Assembly (NCBI GenBank): GCA_017307755.1
Contig: JAFKGQ010000006.1
Location: 496,001-560,000, forward strand
Direction: 5' to 3'
DNA length: 64,000 nt
From: Chitinophagaceae bacterium
Lineage (GTDB): Bacteria; Bacteroidota; Bacteroidia; Chitinophagales; Chitinophagaceae
Made by a program: the position numbers and the translations under genes. The notes below the pieces were generated by a model. That model was not told the origin of the DNA, made no database searches, and saw only the letters and a program-made list of their open reading frames with translations. Below, piece after piece: positions 45,560 to 54,003 of this stretch; within the stretch, counting starts at the first letter, position 1; every line of letters begins with the position of its first letter.

Positions 45560-46441
45560 TCATTTTTCTCTATGATAATGTTCAATAAACCAATTAAGCG
45601 CTGCACTCTTATTGCTTTGCTTATAAGCCAATACAACTTCCGTGTTCACCGGTATATCTTCCAATTCGATAAAGGATATCTTTAAGTAACCATATTGTTG
45701 CTTAAGCGAATAAGGCAAAATAGATACACCGAGGCCCGCTTCAATCAATTGTAATATTGAATGAGCATTATTAGCTTCATGCACAATGTCGGGCTTAAAA
45801 CCCATCCTCGCACATATTTCAATGAGCTTGTCATTATATTGAGGCGCAAAGTCCTTGCTAAAAAATATGAACGGACTACTTTTCAGATACGTTGCGAGTT
45901 TCTCCTGCTGTTTAAACCTGCTCTTCATTAGAGGAGCAACCACCACAAAAGGATCAAAGAATAGCGTCTGCACTTTTAACTGGTTGGAAATTACAGGAGC
46001 ACGCAAAATCCCCACGTCGAGGCTTCCCTGTTCCAGTGCTTTTATCTGTGGCAACGTCGGCATCTCAAATAAATTCGTTTTAATATAGGGGAAGGCATCA
46101 CGCATAGCTATTAAGACATCTGCGAGGTGTGACTGATATACGGAACTGATGTACCCGATCTTCAGCTCACCGCTTTCGCTTTTATGTATCTGCCGCACTA
46201 TGCCTTTGCTTTCTTCAAGGCGTGCAAAAATAGCATCCACCTCGGTTTTAAAATATTTACCGGCGTCAGTAAGGGTTACCTGCTTATCCTTTCTTGTAAA
46301 TAGTAGTACGCCTAATTCATTTTCCAACTCCTTTATTTGCCGGCTTAAAGGCGGTTGAGAAATAAAGAGCTTGGACGCGGCCTTTCGGAAATGCAATTGC
46401 TCGGCGACCGTTTTAAAATATAAAAGATGTCTTAGTTCCAT
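45560..46441 (-). CDS. LysR-family transcriptional regulator
   Basis: 293 aa, cytoplasmic. N-terminal winged HTH (MELRHLLYFKTVAEQLHFRKAASKLFISQPPLSRQIKELE) and a periplasmic-binding-like effector domain from about 90 (LKIGYISSVYQSHLADVL) to the end. Typical length. Divergent from the methyltransferase gene, with a palindromic LysR-type site in the 83-bp gap, so it most likely controls that gene and itself. The effector is unknown. Base composition is more AT-rich than in the genes at 5-16 kb. Confidence 0.93.
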   Translation of the reverse strand: MELRHLLYFKTVAEQLHFRKAASKLFISQPPLSRQIKELENELGVLLFTRKDKQVTLTDAGKYFKTEVDAIFARLEESKGIVRQIHKSESGELKIGYISSVYQSHLADVLIAMRDAFPYIKTNLFEMPTLPQIKALEQGSLDVGILRAPVISNQLKVQTLFFDPFVVVAPLMKSRFKQQEKLATYLKSSPFIFFSKDFAPQYNDKLIEICARMGFKPDIVHEANNAHSILQLIEAGLGVSILPYSLKQQYGYLKISFIELEDIPVNTEVVLAYKQSNKSAALNWFIEHYHREK

Positions 46442-46450
46442 ACCTGTAAG

Positions 46451-46476
46451 GTATCAATAATTGATAAAATTGATAC
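46451..46476. promoter_or_regulatory. Probable LysR operator
   Basis: GTATCAAT (46451-46458) and ATTGATAC (46469-46476) form an 8-bp dyad around a second copy of ATTGATA; TATCAAT-A-ATTGATA (46452-46466) is itself a 15-bp palindrome. It lies between lysR and the divergent methyltransferase gene and fits the T-N11-A site type. Confidence 0.65.
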
Positions 46477-46524
46477 TTTCAAATATGCTTAAACCCGCTA
46501 ATTTCACCAAATCAAAGTTTACGT

Positions 46525-47247
46525 ATGAAGCAGGATTATTCAAAAAAAGCAACCAACCAGCAGATCAGGGAAAGATTTGACAAAGACACCGAACGTTTTT
46601 CCAACCTTGAGACAGGCCAGCAAACCACTATTGACGCACCGCTAACCATGGAATTATGTACAGAGGCCGCAAAATATGCTACTCCGCACGCAAGGGAACT
46701 GCTGGACATCGGTTGCGGCGCGGGCAACTACACCCTGAAAATGTTGAGTAAGATCCCTAACCTGAACTGCTTGCTGAATGACTTGAGCATGCCCATGTTG
46801 CAAAAAGCCAGGGAAAGGGTCTCGCCTCAAACAAAGGGTACGGTTACTTTAATCCAGGACGACATGAGAAACCTGGATCTGCCGGACAATCGTTTTGATA
46901 TTATTCTTGCAGCGGCCACCTTGCATCATTTACGCGATGATAACGACTGGGAATTGATGTTTGCTAAAATATATAAAGCGCTCAGTCCAGGAGGTAGCTT
47001 TTGGGTTTCCGACTTTATCACACATCACTCTGAACCCATCACTACTCTATTTGAGGATAAATATAGCAGCTATTTAGATACCCTGGGAGGCCCCGAATAC
47101 CGCCAGAAAGTACTGGATTATGTACATTATGAGGATACCCCGCGTTCGCTGAACTATCAGATTGCTTTGCTGGAGAAAGTTGGATTTTGTAAAATAGATA
47201 TATTACACAAAAACTCGTGTTTCGGTGCGTTTGGCGCGATAAAATAG
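46525..47247 (+). CDS. Class I SAM-dependent methyltransferase
   Basis: 240 aa, cytoplasmic. Motif I ELLDIGCGAGNYTLKML near residue 60, acidic loop CLLNDLSMPML, motif II/III DNRFDIILAAATLHHL and SPGGSFWVSDFITHH. It resembles small-molecule methyltransferases of the Methyltransf_25 type. The substrate is not readable. It is divergent from a LysR regulator with a shared operator, which suggests a specific inducible role. Ends 18 bp before the decayed coding fragment on the other strand. Confidence 0.88.
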   Translation: MKQDYSKKATNQQIRERFDKDTERFSNLETGQQTTIDAPLTMELCTEAAKYATPHARELLDIGCGAGNYTLKMLSKIPNLNCLLNDLSMPMLQKARERVSPQTKGTVTLIQDDMRNLDLPDNRFDIILAAATLHHLRDDNDWELMFAKIYKALSPGGSFWVSDFITHHSEPITTLFEDKYSSYLDTLGGPEYRQKVLDYVHYEDTPRSLNYQIALLEKVGFCKIDILHKNSCFGAFGAIK

Positions 47248-47265
47248 CGACTTATGAGCCATCCT

Positions 47266-47439
47266 TCAACCTTCGCCATTAAAAGACAGCGCACTGAACT
47301 GTTTTGATTCCATATCGAACAAGGCTCCCCAAAAGCTCGTGCCTCCATCACAGACAGTCAGGGGCTTGCGGGAAGGGTCATGGCCGCTATTTCTGTATTC
47401 CTGCACTTCTCCGATTGGGCACGAAAATAGGGAATTCCG
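47266..47439 (-). pseudogene. C-terminal fragment of an unknown protein behind the signal peptidase gene
   Basis: Directly after the TGA of the signal peptidase gene the same frame stays open for 57 codons to TGA at 47266-47268. The translation looks like real protein: CPIGEVQEYRNSGHDPSRK, then LTVCDGGTSFWGALFDMES, then KQFSALSFNGEG. There is no credible start codon other than a GTG 13 codons in. I read it as the C-terminal remnant of a lost gene; stop-codon readthrough of the signal peptidase is a less likely option. Confidence 0.4.
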
Positions 47440-48465
47440 TCACAGGATCATCGATACCTTCCCGATCATATGATCTTCCGGCACAAAGCCCCAGTACCGG
47501 GAGTCCTGGGACCCATGGAGATTGTCGCCGATCACCCAATAGTAATTCGTTTTGAAGGTATAGCTGGTTGCTTCGCGATCATTGATATAGATCTTATCGT
47601 CCCGTATGTCCAGTTTGTTGCCCTCGTAAGTGCGAATGACACGTTCATAGATTGGATAGTTGAGTGGCGTCAGTTGTATCGACACATCCTTCTTGGGCAT
47701 CCAGAGCGGTCCGTAACTGTCTCTCGTCCAGTGATGTAATTCATCATTCGGAAAAACTCCTTCGGTAGAGGAGTCTATATCCAGGCTAATTTTTCGGGCG
47801 AAACCATCCTTTAGCATTTTTTCCCGGGTTTTCCAGGTCAGCAGCATATCAAATTCAGTCGTATTGCCGAGCGGATGAACTTCATCAGCGTTGGTGATAT
47901 CAAGACCGTACTGCGCCTTTATACTTGTTTCGTCGAGGGGCTGTCCGTTGGTAACGACACGAAAATAGGTCTGCGACTCCGGCGCCCAGGCCTGCGGGCG
48001 TCCGTTGATATAGACTACCTCATCGCGCATCTCAAGTGTATCGCCCGCAGTGGCGATACAGCGTTTTAAATAGACCTCCCGCTTATACACTGGGCGAATG
48101 GTCAGCGGATAGTCATCTGGGTTAGACAACACGATCTGTCTGCCAGAATCGGCGTTTCCACGACCTAGTTCCCGGATCACGTCATAATAGGGCCGCATGG
48201 ATTGGTATTCGGGTAAGTCGATGACAGTGTCCCCCATGGGGAAATGGAACACGAGGATATCTCCTCTCTTGATCGGGCGATAGTTTAGCTTATTTACCAA
48301 TACCTTACTCCCGCTGCGGATGGTTTTCTCCATGGCCGTTGTGGGCACATTGTAGGCCCCGACCACCCATGTCCTGACCAGGAGCCAACCGACAAAAATA
48401 ATGACCCCGATACCGATTGCTATCCAAACGGTCGCTGACCACTTTCGTGAAAATCCCAGTTTCAT
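47440..48465 (-). CDS. Signal peptidase I homologue lacking the nucleophile serine
   Basis: 341 aa with one N-terminal membrane helix (about 12-35) and an S26 domain. Conserved parts are present: box C KRGDILVFHFP, box D VYLKRCIATAGD with the general-base lysine K134, and box E GDNLHGSQDSRYWG near 313-326. The nucleophile motif, normally PxxSM, reads P41-T-T-A44-M45, so the serine is alanine (codon GCC instead of TCC, one base away). As read, it should be catalytically impaired or use another residue. A good Shine-Dalgarno (GGAGG) precedes the start, rare here. Probably a paralogue with the active enzyme elsewhere. Confidence 0.88.
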   Translation of the reverse strand: MKLGFSRKWSATVWIAIGIGVIIFVGWLLVRTWVVGAYNVPTTAMEKTIRSGSKVLVNKLNYRPIKRGDILVFHFPMGDTVIDLPEYQSMRPYYDVIRELGRGNADSGRQIVLSNPDDYPLTIRPVYKREVYLKRCIATAGDTLEMRDEVVYINGRPQAWAPESQTYFRVVTNGQPLDETSIKAQYGLDITNADEVHPLGNTTEFDMLLTWKTREKMLKDGFARKISLDIDSSTEGVFPNDELHHWTRDSYGPLWMPKKDVSIQLTPLNYPIYERVIRTYEGNKLDIRDDKIYINDREATSYTFKTNYYWVIGDNLHGSQDSRYWGFVPEDHMIGKVSMIL

Positions 48466-48568
48466 AGAAATTTATTACCTCCGGTCTAAAAATATAGAAA
48501 AAATTGGAAAGGTTGGGGTTAGGGACGGAAGGGGGATATTTCTGCCTTGATCCTTATCTTTATGCCCT

Positions 48569-49048
48569 ATGCCGCCCATCGACAAAGAACCCTTCGACCA
48601 AAAAGTCAAACGACTCCAGGAGCAATTCGATCTGACAGATTTTTCCCTGGATGTCGAATGCATCCACCAGGCAGGAGATCTCTCGGATCTGGTACAAAAT
48701 GCCCTGACCCGGCTACTGCCGGAGGTGCCGGTCCAGATTGCCGAGACGGTTTCCACTGACGGCCGGCGTTATATCGCCACAGTTTCGTCCCATGGTCTGC
48801 CTGTAGGTGAACTGTATGCGGACACCCATGCCGATTTTTTGCCGGATGATTTCCTGGCCTTGTTCGAAGCCCTTCCTGAGCAGTTGGCAACGGTTAAACG
48901 CTTTTACTTGATTAACCCCAAATTAACAGGGCAGGTTGCCTGGTATTTCTGCGGGTTGCCAGCCAACATGCAGCAAGCCCAAACAGCAGGATTGCCTGTT
49001 GTACTGCCGGGAGACGATTGGTTATATCAGGAGGTAGGAGAGTATTAG
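48569..49048 (+). CDS. Hypothetical protein, 159 aa
   Basis: Cytoplasmic, acidic, no signal peptide or membrane segment. It has a charged helical N-terminus (KEPFDQKVKRLQEQFDLTDFSLD) and a mixed C-terminal half ending in LPGDDWLYQEVGEY. I do not recognise the family. The codon pattern looks coding and the frame is clean. It is divergent from the signal peptidase homologue with about 100 bp between starts, and followed by a 335-bp AT-rich gap. An opposite-strand frame over the same bases is a shadow. Confidence 0.65.
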   Translation: MPPIDKEPFDQKVKRLQEQFDLTDFSLDVECIHQAGDLSDLVQNALTRLLPEVPVQIAETVSTDGRRYIATVSSHGLPVGELYADTHADFLPDDFLALFEALPEQLATVKRFYLINPKLTGQVAWYFCGLPANMQQAQTAGLPVVLPGDDWLYQEVGEY

Positions 49049-49384
49049 TAACGAGGTAAAGTTTTCATATTCTTGCGATTATAAAGACCTGCTTTATATT
49101 TTCAAAAGTCAATCTTTATTTTTGCATAACCTTTTACAAATAATTGACTTACAATAACATTTACCCCTGAAATAGCTCACCCATTTTAGGATCTCATCCA
49201 TGCCCTCAAAGAGTGTTTGGCATTAGAAAAGTGAATGAACAATTATAAGATTGCAGAAATAAAAAAGTATTCGAAAAGAAATCCTTTTTTGGCTTTCGTT
49301 CGTATATCTGACCGCCCCCTTCCAACCTGATAAGATTTTTGCCCTCAGCAATCATCTGCGAGCGCTTTTTCCAAAAAGTCACTA
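49049..49384. other. AT-rich intergenic region before the caspase-like gene
   Basis: No coding-like frame. A TATTTTTG box lies at 49117-49124 but is about 260 bp from the next start and lacks a -33 match. Confidence 0.4.
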
Positions 49385-50776
49385 ATGATTTTCAGGATTT
49401 TATATTGCTTCTTGCAGGGCGTTCTTTTCACATTACTTATATGCATTGTTTGTCCTGAACTTCTTTCGGCCCAAACATCATCCTTGAATAAGATCAATAC
49501 CGGGACAAGCAAAGTTGATTCGATTGTCCGGCCCTTGCAAGCCAATCTCTATGTGTTATCCATCGGTACAAAGAGTGATCTGAATTATCCACAGCAGGAT
49601 GCCAGAGCCTTCGCTCGTCTGTTTTCCAACCAGGCAGGCAAAGGAAAGCTTTTTCGTCACGTCCGGATCGATACGCTGATCGGCCCGGCTGCCACTGGGA
49701 ATAATATTCTGAAAGTGCTTACCGGGCTTACAACCACACTGTCGGGCAAGAATGATGTGTTAATTATATTCATTTCAGGACATGCCATGGTTTCTGAGTA
49801 TGGGGTAGAACTCATCGGGAGTAGGTCTGAAACACCGGGTTCAAAATCCCGCATCAACTTTACCAATGATATCCTTGCCAGGTTAAAAGGCTTCGATTGC
49901 AAAAAGATCATTTTTATTGATGCCTGCCACAGCGGAGGAATAGCAGGTAGAAAATCATCCGGAAAATCCGGAGTCAGCGAGGCAATTAATGAGTTGATCC
50001 ACTCCCCCAATGCCCTGGCTATCTTTTCCTCTTGCAGCGCCCGGGAAGATAGTTTTGAAAACAAGTCCTGGGGGCATGGCGTCTTTACACAAGCGCTTAT
50101 TGAAGGCCTGCAAAAAGGAAAAGCCGATATTAATAAGAAGGGCATCATTTACATAGACGATCTTTTCAATTATGTGAGAACAAGAGTCCCCCAATTATTA
50201 AAAAAGACAGACCAGTTGGATTCAGAAGGCAATCCTGCGGAACAACACCCAACAGGTCAAAATCAGATCGGCAATATCCCCTTTTACCTGAATATAAAAA
50301 ACACCGCTTCCCAGACAAGCCATAACGCACATGCAGAATCTTCAATTTCGGTCCGCACCTATTTCAAGATCAGTCCGGATATGAGAAAGATTCCATTGCA
50401 AACCTGGGAAGAAAAAGCAAGCCGGTTCCTTCAGACCTATTTCGGAGATCGATACCACAACTGTGCCCTGTTGACTTCCCAAAACCCACCTACTGAAATA
50501 CTGAAACACGTTAAAGGATACGTCACACACACCTATTGGGAAAATGTACAGGTCAAACTGGACAATATCCAGGTTTCCGGCAACCACTTAATGATTCAAT
50601 GCTCCATTGATGGACAATACGTAAAATTGACTACTACTGGTATTACAGAAGCTGCTTTTGACCGATCATGCCTCTTGGAAAAAGACTATAGGGACGAAAT
50701 GCAAAATTTGGGTATATCGCTTATCGATAGCTTTTATAATTCTTTACATTATAAACCATGTCTAAAAGCTCCCTGA
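49385..50776 (+). CDS. Secreted caspase-like (C14) protease
   Basis: 463 aa. Signal peptide about 1-29 (ending LLSAQ). Residues about 55-290 are a caspase/metacaspase fold: LYVLSIGTKSDLNYPQQDARAF, catalytic H133 in FISGHAMVSEYG, catalytic C181 in IFIDACHSGGIAGR, and SSCSAREDSFENKSWGHGVFT. The C-terminal 170 residues are not recognised and contain several cysteines. The protein is exported, unlike cytoplasmic defence caspases. It overlaps the next gene by 19 bp, a small membrane protein, so the pair is translationally coupled. Target unknown. Confidence 0.88.
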   Translation: MIFRILYCFLQGVLFTLLICIVCPELLSAQTSSLNKINTGTSKVDSIVRPLQANLYVLSIGTKSDLNYPQQDARAFARLFSNQAGKGKLFRHVRIDTLIGPAATGNNILKVLTGLTTTLSGKNDVLIIFISGHAMVSEYGVELIGSRSETPGSKSRINFTNDILARLKGFDCKKIIFIDACHSGGIAGRKSSGKSGVSEAINELIHSPNALAIFSSCSAREDSFENKSWGHGVFTQALIEGLQKGKADINKKGIIYIDDLFNYVRTRVPQLLKKTDQLDSEGNPAEQHPTGQNQIGNIPFYLNIKNTASQTSHNAHAESSISVRTYFKISPDMRKIPLQTWEEKASRFLQTYFGDRYHNCALLTSQNPPTEILKHVKGYVTHTYWENVQVKLDNIQVSGNHLMIQCSIDGQYVKLTTTGITEAAFDRSCLLEKDYRDEMQNLGISLIDSFYNSLHYKPCLKAP

Positions 50777-51219
50777 AAAATTGGCTTAGCCTAACGTACA
50801 TAATATCACATTTTGGAATTATCGTCCTGGTCATCTGGTTCCGGCTCACCGAAAAATATGATGACTCCACTATGAAATCGGTTTTATCTGTCCTATCACC
50901 TTTGTTTACAGCCTATAGCATCCCCATGGTTGTCTATATTGTCAATCGTCGGCATAAACCCGATTCCGGGAAAAAAGTCGGCCGGATCTATGCATTTACA
51001 GCACTCTTTCTATCCTTTCTTTTAATATTATTTCTCCTGGCAATTTTAATAAGACAAGCTATTACACCTGACGACATTGGTAGCTTTGTTGTCTTTCTTG
51101 GCTTGGGCGAGTCCCTGTTCGGCCCCTATCTGGTCTATTTAATCGGAAATCTCTTCGACAAGCCCCGGGACGGGGATTCAACAGCAGAGAGTTTAAGAGG
51201 CTTGGGGGTCGATAGATAA
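50758..51219 (+). CDS. Small four-helix membrane protein
   Basis: 153 aa with hydrophobic segments at about 10-28, 42-62, 77-100 and 107-130 and a polar C-terminal tail. I do not recognise the family. It starts 19 bp inside the caspase-like gene, which argues that the two are made together; it could be an inhibitor, anchor or substrate of the protease (inference). The 3' end is overlapped by a small frame on the opposite strand. Confidence 0.7.
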   Translation: MSKSSLKNWLSLTYIISHFGIIVLVIWFRLTEKYDDSTMKSVLSVLSPLFTAYSIPMVVYIVNRRHKPDSGKKVGRIYAFTALFLSFLLILFLLAILIRQAITPDDIGSFVVFLGLGESLFGPYLVYLIGNLFDKPRDGDSTAESLRGLGVDR

Positions 51220-51351
51220 ATAATTTTCCATATGTTGGTAACCCAATTTGCATTCCTGGCTACTCCCCGAGTCACCAGGGATGGGAACAATGCCGTAAAA
51301 GTCATTCCCGCCAATTGCGCACACCTGCTGTAACGTTTTCGCACGGTACAT
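51193..51351 (-). CDS. Candidate small protein, 52 aa
   Basis: An ATG at 51351 opens 52 codons ending at TAA 51193-51195. The composition looks coding (Gly-rich, two cysteines, aromatic residues): TLQQVCAIGGNDFYGIVPIP, then GDSGSSQECKLGYQHMENYL. It overlaps the tail of the membrane protein gene by 27 bp. No family, promoter or terminator recognised. It could also be the remnant of a longer gene. Confidence 0.3.
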   Translation of the reverse strand: MYRAKTLQQVCAIGGNDFYGIVPIPGDSGSSQECKLGYQHMENYLSIDPQAS

Positions 51352-51476
51352 CAACCCATAAATACGCAAAACACACTCATTATCAAGACATTACAAAACT
51401 GGCGTGAGTATGGTGCCGATTGCTGATGCCTGACAGCTATAAGCGAAACACATCATGCATCGATAAACCAAAGTTT

Positions 51477-53861
51477 ATGTTCAAAAACTATTTAAAAATT
51501 GCCTGGAGACACCTTACTAAAAGCAAAGTGTATTCAGTTATAAACGTGCTGGGGCTCGCAGCAGGCATGGCTGTTGCCATGCTGATCGGTTTATGGATAT
51601 GGGATGAAATTACGTATGACAGATCGTTTACCAACCACCGGCAGCTTGCGCAGGTAATGACCACCTCCATCAGCGACGATGGATCATCAAGCACCGTACC
51701 CAATGTGTGCAGGCCTATCGCCGGTGAATTGCGTAATAAATACGGCAGCGATTTTAAAAATATCGCCATGGCGACGTGGAGCTGGGGGCATTCGCTGGCG
51801 GTGGGCGATAAGATAATTTCAGCCCATGGCCCATGGGTAGAAGATAAATTTCCAACAATGTTTTCTCTTAATATGCTAAAGGGAAACATCAATGCATTAA
51901 ACGACCCTACGGCTATTATTATAAATGCCTCAATGTCGAAAACATTGTTTGGCGATGCTGACCCCATGGGCAAAATAATCAGGCTCGATAGCAAAGACAA
52001 TTATAAAGTGGCCGGGGTGTTCAGAGATTTTCCGGATAACACTACCTTATACGATGCAAAATATTTCCTGCCCTGGAAAAAATATATCACCACAGAACAA
52101 TGGGTGAAAGATGCTGCCACGGATTGGAACGACCAGTCGTGGCTGTGCTTTGCGCAGTTGGCTGACAACATTGATATGGATAAAGAAACAGAGAGGATAA
52201 AGAACGTGGTGATGGCGCATAGAAATAAGGCGGATGGCGTTCAAAGTTCTTACCTGTATCCAATGGATAAATGGCATTTGTACAGCGAGTTTAAAGATGG
52301 AACACCCACGGGAGGCCCCATACAGTTCGTATGGCTGTTTTCCATCATCGGCGTATTTGTGCTGCTGCTTGCGTGCATTAACTTTATGAACCTTAGCACA
52401 GCACGCAGCGAAAAGCGTGCAAAAGAAGTGGGCATCCGAAAAACAGTTGGCTCGTTGCGCGCCCAACTCATACGCCAGTTTCTAACAGAGAGTGTGCTGG
52501 TAGCTTTCGTGTCATTTATATTTTCTATTCTGTTGGTTACCATATTGCTGCCCTTGTTCAATTCGCTCGCCGCTAAAAATATACAACTGCCATGGCGTAG
52601 CCCTGCATTCTGGCTTTGCACACTGACATTTACCTGCCTCACCGGCTTGCTTTCCGGCAGCTATCCTGCATTGTATCTATCAAGGTTTGAACCTATAAAA
52701 GTATTGAAAGGCACCTTTCGGGCGGGCAGGTATGCTTCGCTGCCTCGCAAGGTTTTGGTGGTGTTGCAATTCACCTTTTCTATTGCATTGATCATTGGTA
52801 CTGTTACTGTTTTTAAACAAATTCAATTTGCCAAAAACAGACCCATTAATTACAGAAAAGAGGGATTGATATCCGTCGGCGGGGTCACCCAGGGGTTGCC
52901 CAACTTTTACGACGCTGTAAGAAATGACCTGTTGGCATCCGGCGTGGTAGATAATATGGCCGGGGCATCAGACGGAACTACCTATCTTGGTGCATGGCGT
53001 ACTGGATTTAACTGGGCAGGCAAAAACCCGAACACATTGCCAAGCTTTGGTTTCATGCTTATGACGGAGGATTTTGGTAAAACCATCGGCTGGCAAATGA
53101 AAGAAGGAAGGGATTTCTCCAAAGATTTTAGTACAGATAGCTTAGCCATGATACTGAACGAATCAGCCGTGAAACAAATAGGCATGAAGAAAGATATTGT
53201 GGGGGAGAATATACAGTACGACGGCAAAAATTATCATGTGATTGGTGTGGTGAAGGACATCATCCAGGAATCGCCTTATAAGCCAGTAACACCAATGGTT
53301 TATCTGCTCAGCCATACCTGGATAGGCAATGTAACTGTTGCTATAAAAACCGGCGTACCGGTGAAAGATGCATTGGCTAAAATAGAAACGGTGTTTAAAA
53401 AATACAACCCCGACCTGCCTTTTAATTATACTTTTAATGATGAAGATTATGCAAAAAAATTTGCAGATGAACAGCGGATCGGCAAACTGGCAACCCTCTT
53501 CACTATTCTTGCCATATTTATTTCATGTCTTGGTTTATTCGGCTTATCCTCTTTTGTTGCAGAGCAGCGTAAAAAAGAAATTGGTGTACGCAAAGTATTA
53601 GGCGCATCAACTTACGATTTATGGCAAATGCTTTCAAAAGAGTTTGCATTGCTGGTAATTATTTCCTGTTTTATTGCCATACCGTTAGCATGGTATTATT
53701 TAAATAATTGGCTGCAGCAATACGATTACAGAACATCTACATCGGCTTGGGTATTCGTTGTGTCAGGGGTCGGCGCATTGGTTATAACATTAATCACTGT
53801 GAGCTTCCAGGCAATAAAAGCGGCGCTTGCAAACCCGGTGAAGAGTTTGAGAACAGACTGA
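51477..53861 (+). CDS. FtsX/MacB-type ABC transporter permease
   Basis: 794 aa from the ATG at 51477 (MFKNYLKIAWRHLTKSKVYS); 19 codons upstream do not fit the family. Two similar halves: helix 1, a MacB-type periplasmic domain, then three helices with FMNLSTARSEKRAKEVGIRKTVGSLRAQL; the second half ends with FVAEQRKKEIGVRKVLGASTYDLWQML. Such proteins need a separate ATPase, not encoded nearby. They transduce force to the periplasm for export of lipoproteins, peptides or antibiotics. Codon choice is more AT-rich than in most of the window. Confidence 0.92.
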   Translation: MFKNYLKIAWRHLTKSKVYSVINVLGLAAGMAVAMLIGLWIWDEITYDRSFTNHRQLAQVMTTSISDDGSSSTVPNVCRPIAGELRNKYGSDFKNIAMATWSWGHSLAVGDKIISAHGPWVEDKFPTMFSLNMLKGNINALNDPTAIIINASMSKTLFGDADPMGKIIRLDSKDNYKVAGVFRDFPDNTTLYDAKYFLPWKKYITTEQWVKDAATDWNDQSWLCFAQLADNIDMDKETERIKNVVMAHRNKADGVQSSYLYPMDKWHLYSEFKDGTPTGGPIQFVWLFSIIGVFVLLLACINFMNLSTARSEKRAKEVGIRKTVGSLRAQLIRQFLTESVLVAFVSFIFSILLVTILLPLFNSLAAKNIQLPWRSPAFWLCTLTFTCLTGLLSGSYPALYLSRFEPIKVLKGTFRAGRYASLPRKVLVVLQFTFSIALIIGTVTVFKQIQFAKNRPINYRKEGLISVGGVTQGLPNFYDAVRNDLLASGVVDNMAGASDGTTYLGAWRTGFNWAGKNPNTLPSFGFMLMTEDFGKTIGWQMKEGRDFSKDFSTDSLAMILNESAVKQIGMKKDIVGENIQYDGKNYHVIGVVKDIIQESPYKPVTPMVYLLSHTWIGNVTVAIKTGVPVKDALAKIETVFKKYNPDLPFNYTFNDEDYAKKFADEQRIGKLATLFTILAIFISCLGLFGLSSFVAEQRKKEIGVRKVLGASTYDLWQMLSKEFALLVIISCFIAIPLAWYYLNNWLQQYDYRTSTSAWVFVVSGVGALVITLITVSFQAIKAALANPVKSLRTD

Positions 53862-53956
53862 TCCGTGTTAATTCAGCTTACTCCCTATTAGATGTCTTCG
53901 CATAAGTATTTGCGAAACAACCCCTTGCGTTTACAGCATTCACGGAGTATTTAGTA

Positions 53957-53964
53957 TAACTTTG
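53957..53964 (+). promoter_or_regulatory. -7 box upstream of map
   Basis: TAACTTTG, 40 nt before the ATG at 54004. An in-frame TTG at 53962 overlaps the box and is not a likely start. Confidence 0.45.
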
Positions 53965-54003
53965 TTATTAGACTACCCCCGAAAGACTCGAAAAAAGGAA
54001 AAT

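Noticed and set aside
47440..47442. TGA as a selenocysteine or readthrough codon joining signal peptidase to the 57-codon tail
   Set aside because: No SECIS-like hairpin recognised, the signal peptidase already ends normally, and the tail resembles a different protein.
49385..50776. Caspase-like gene as an abortive-infection defence effector
   Set aside because: It has an export signal and no defence partner genes nearby, so a cytoplasmic phage-defence role is not supported.
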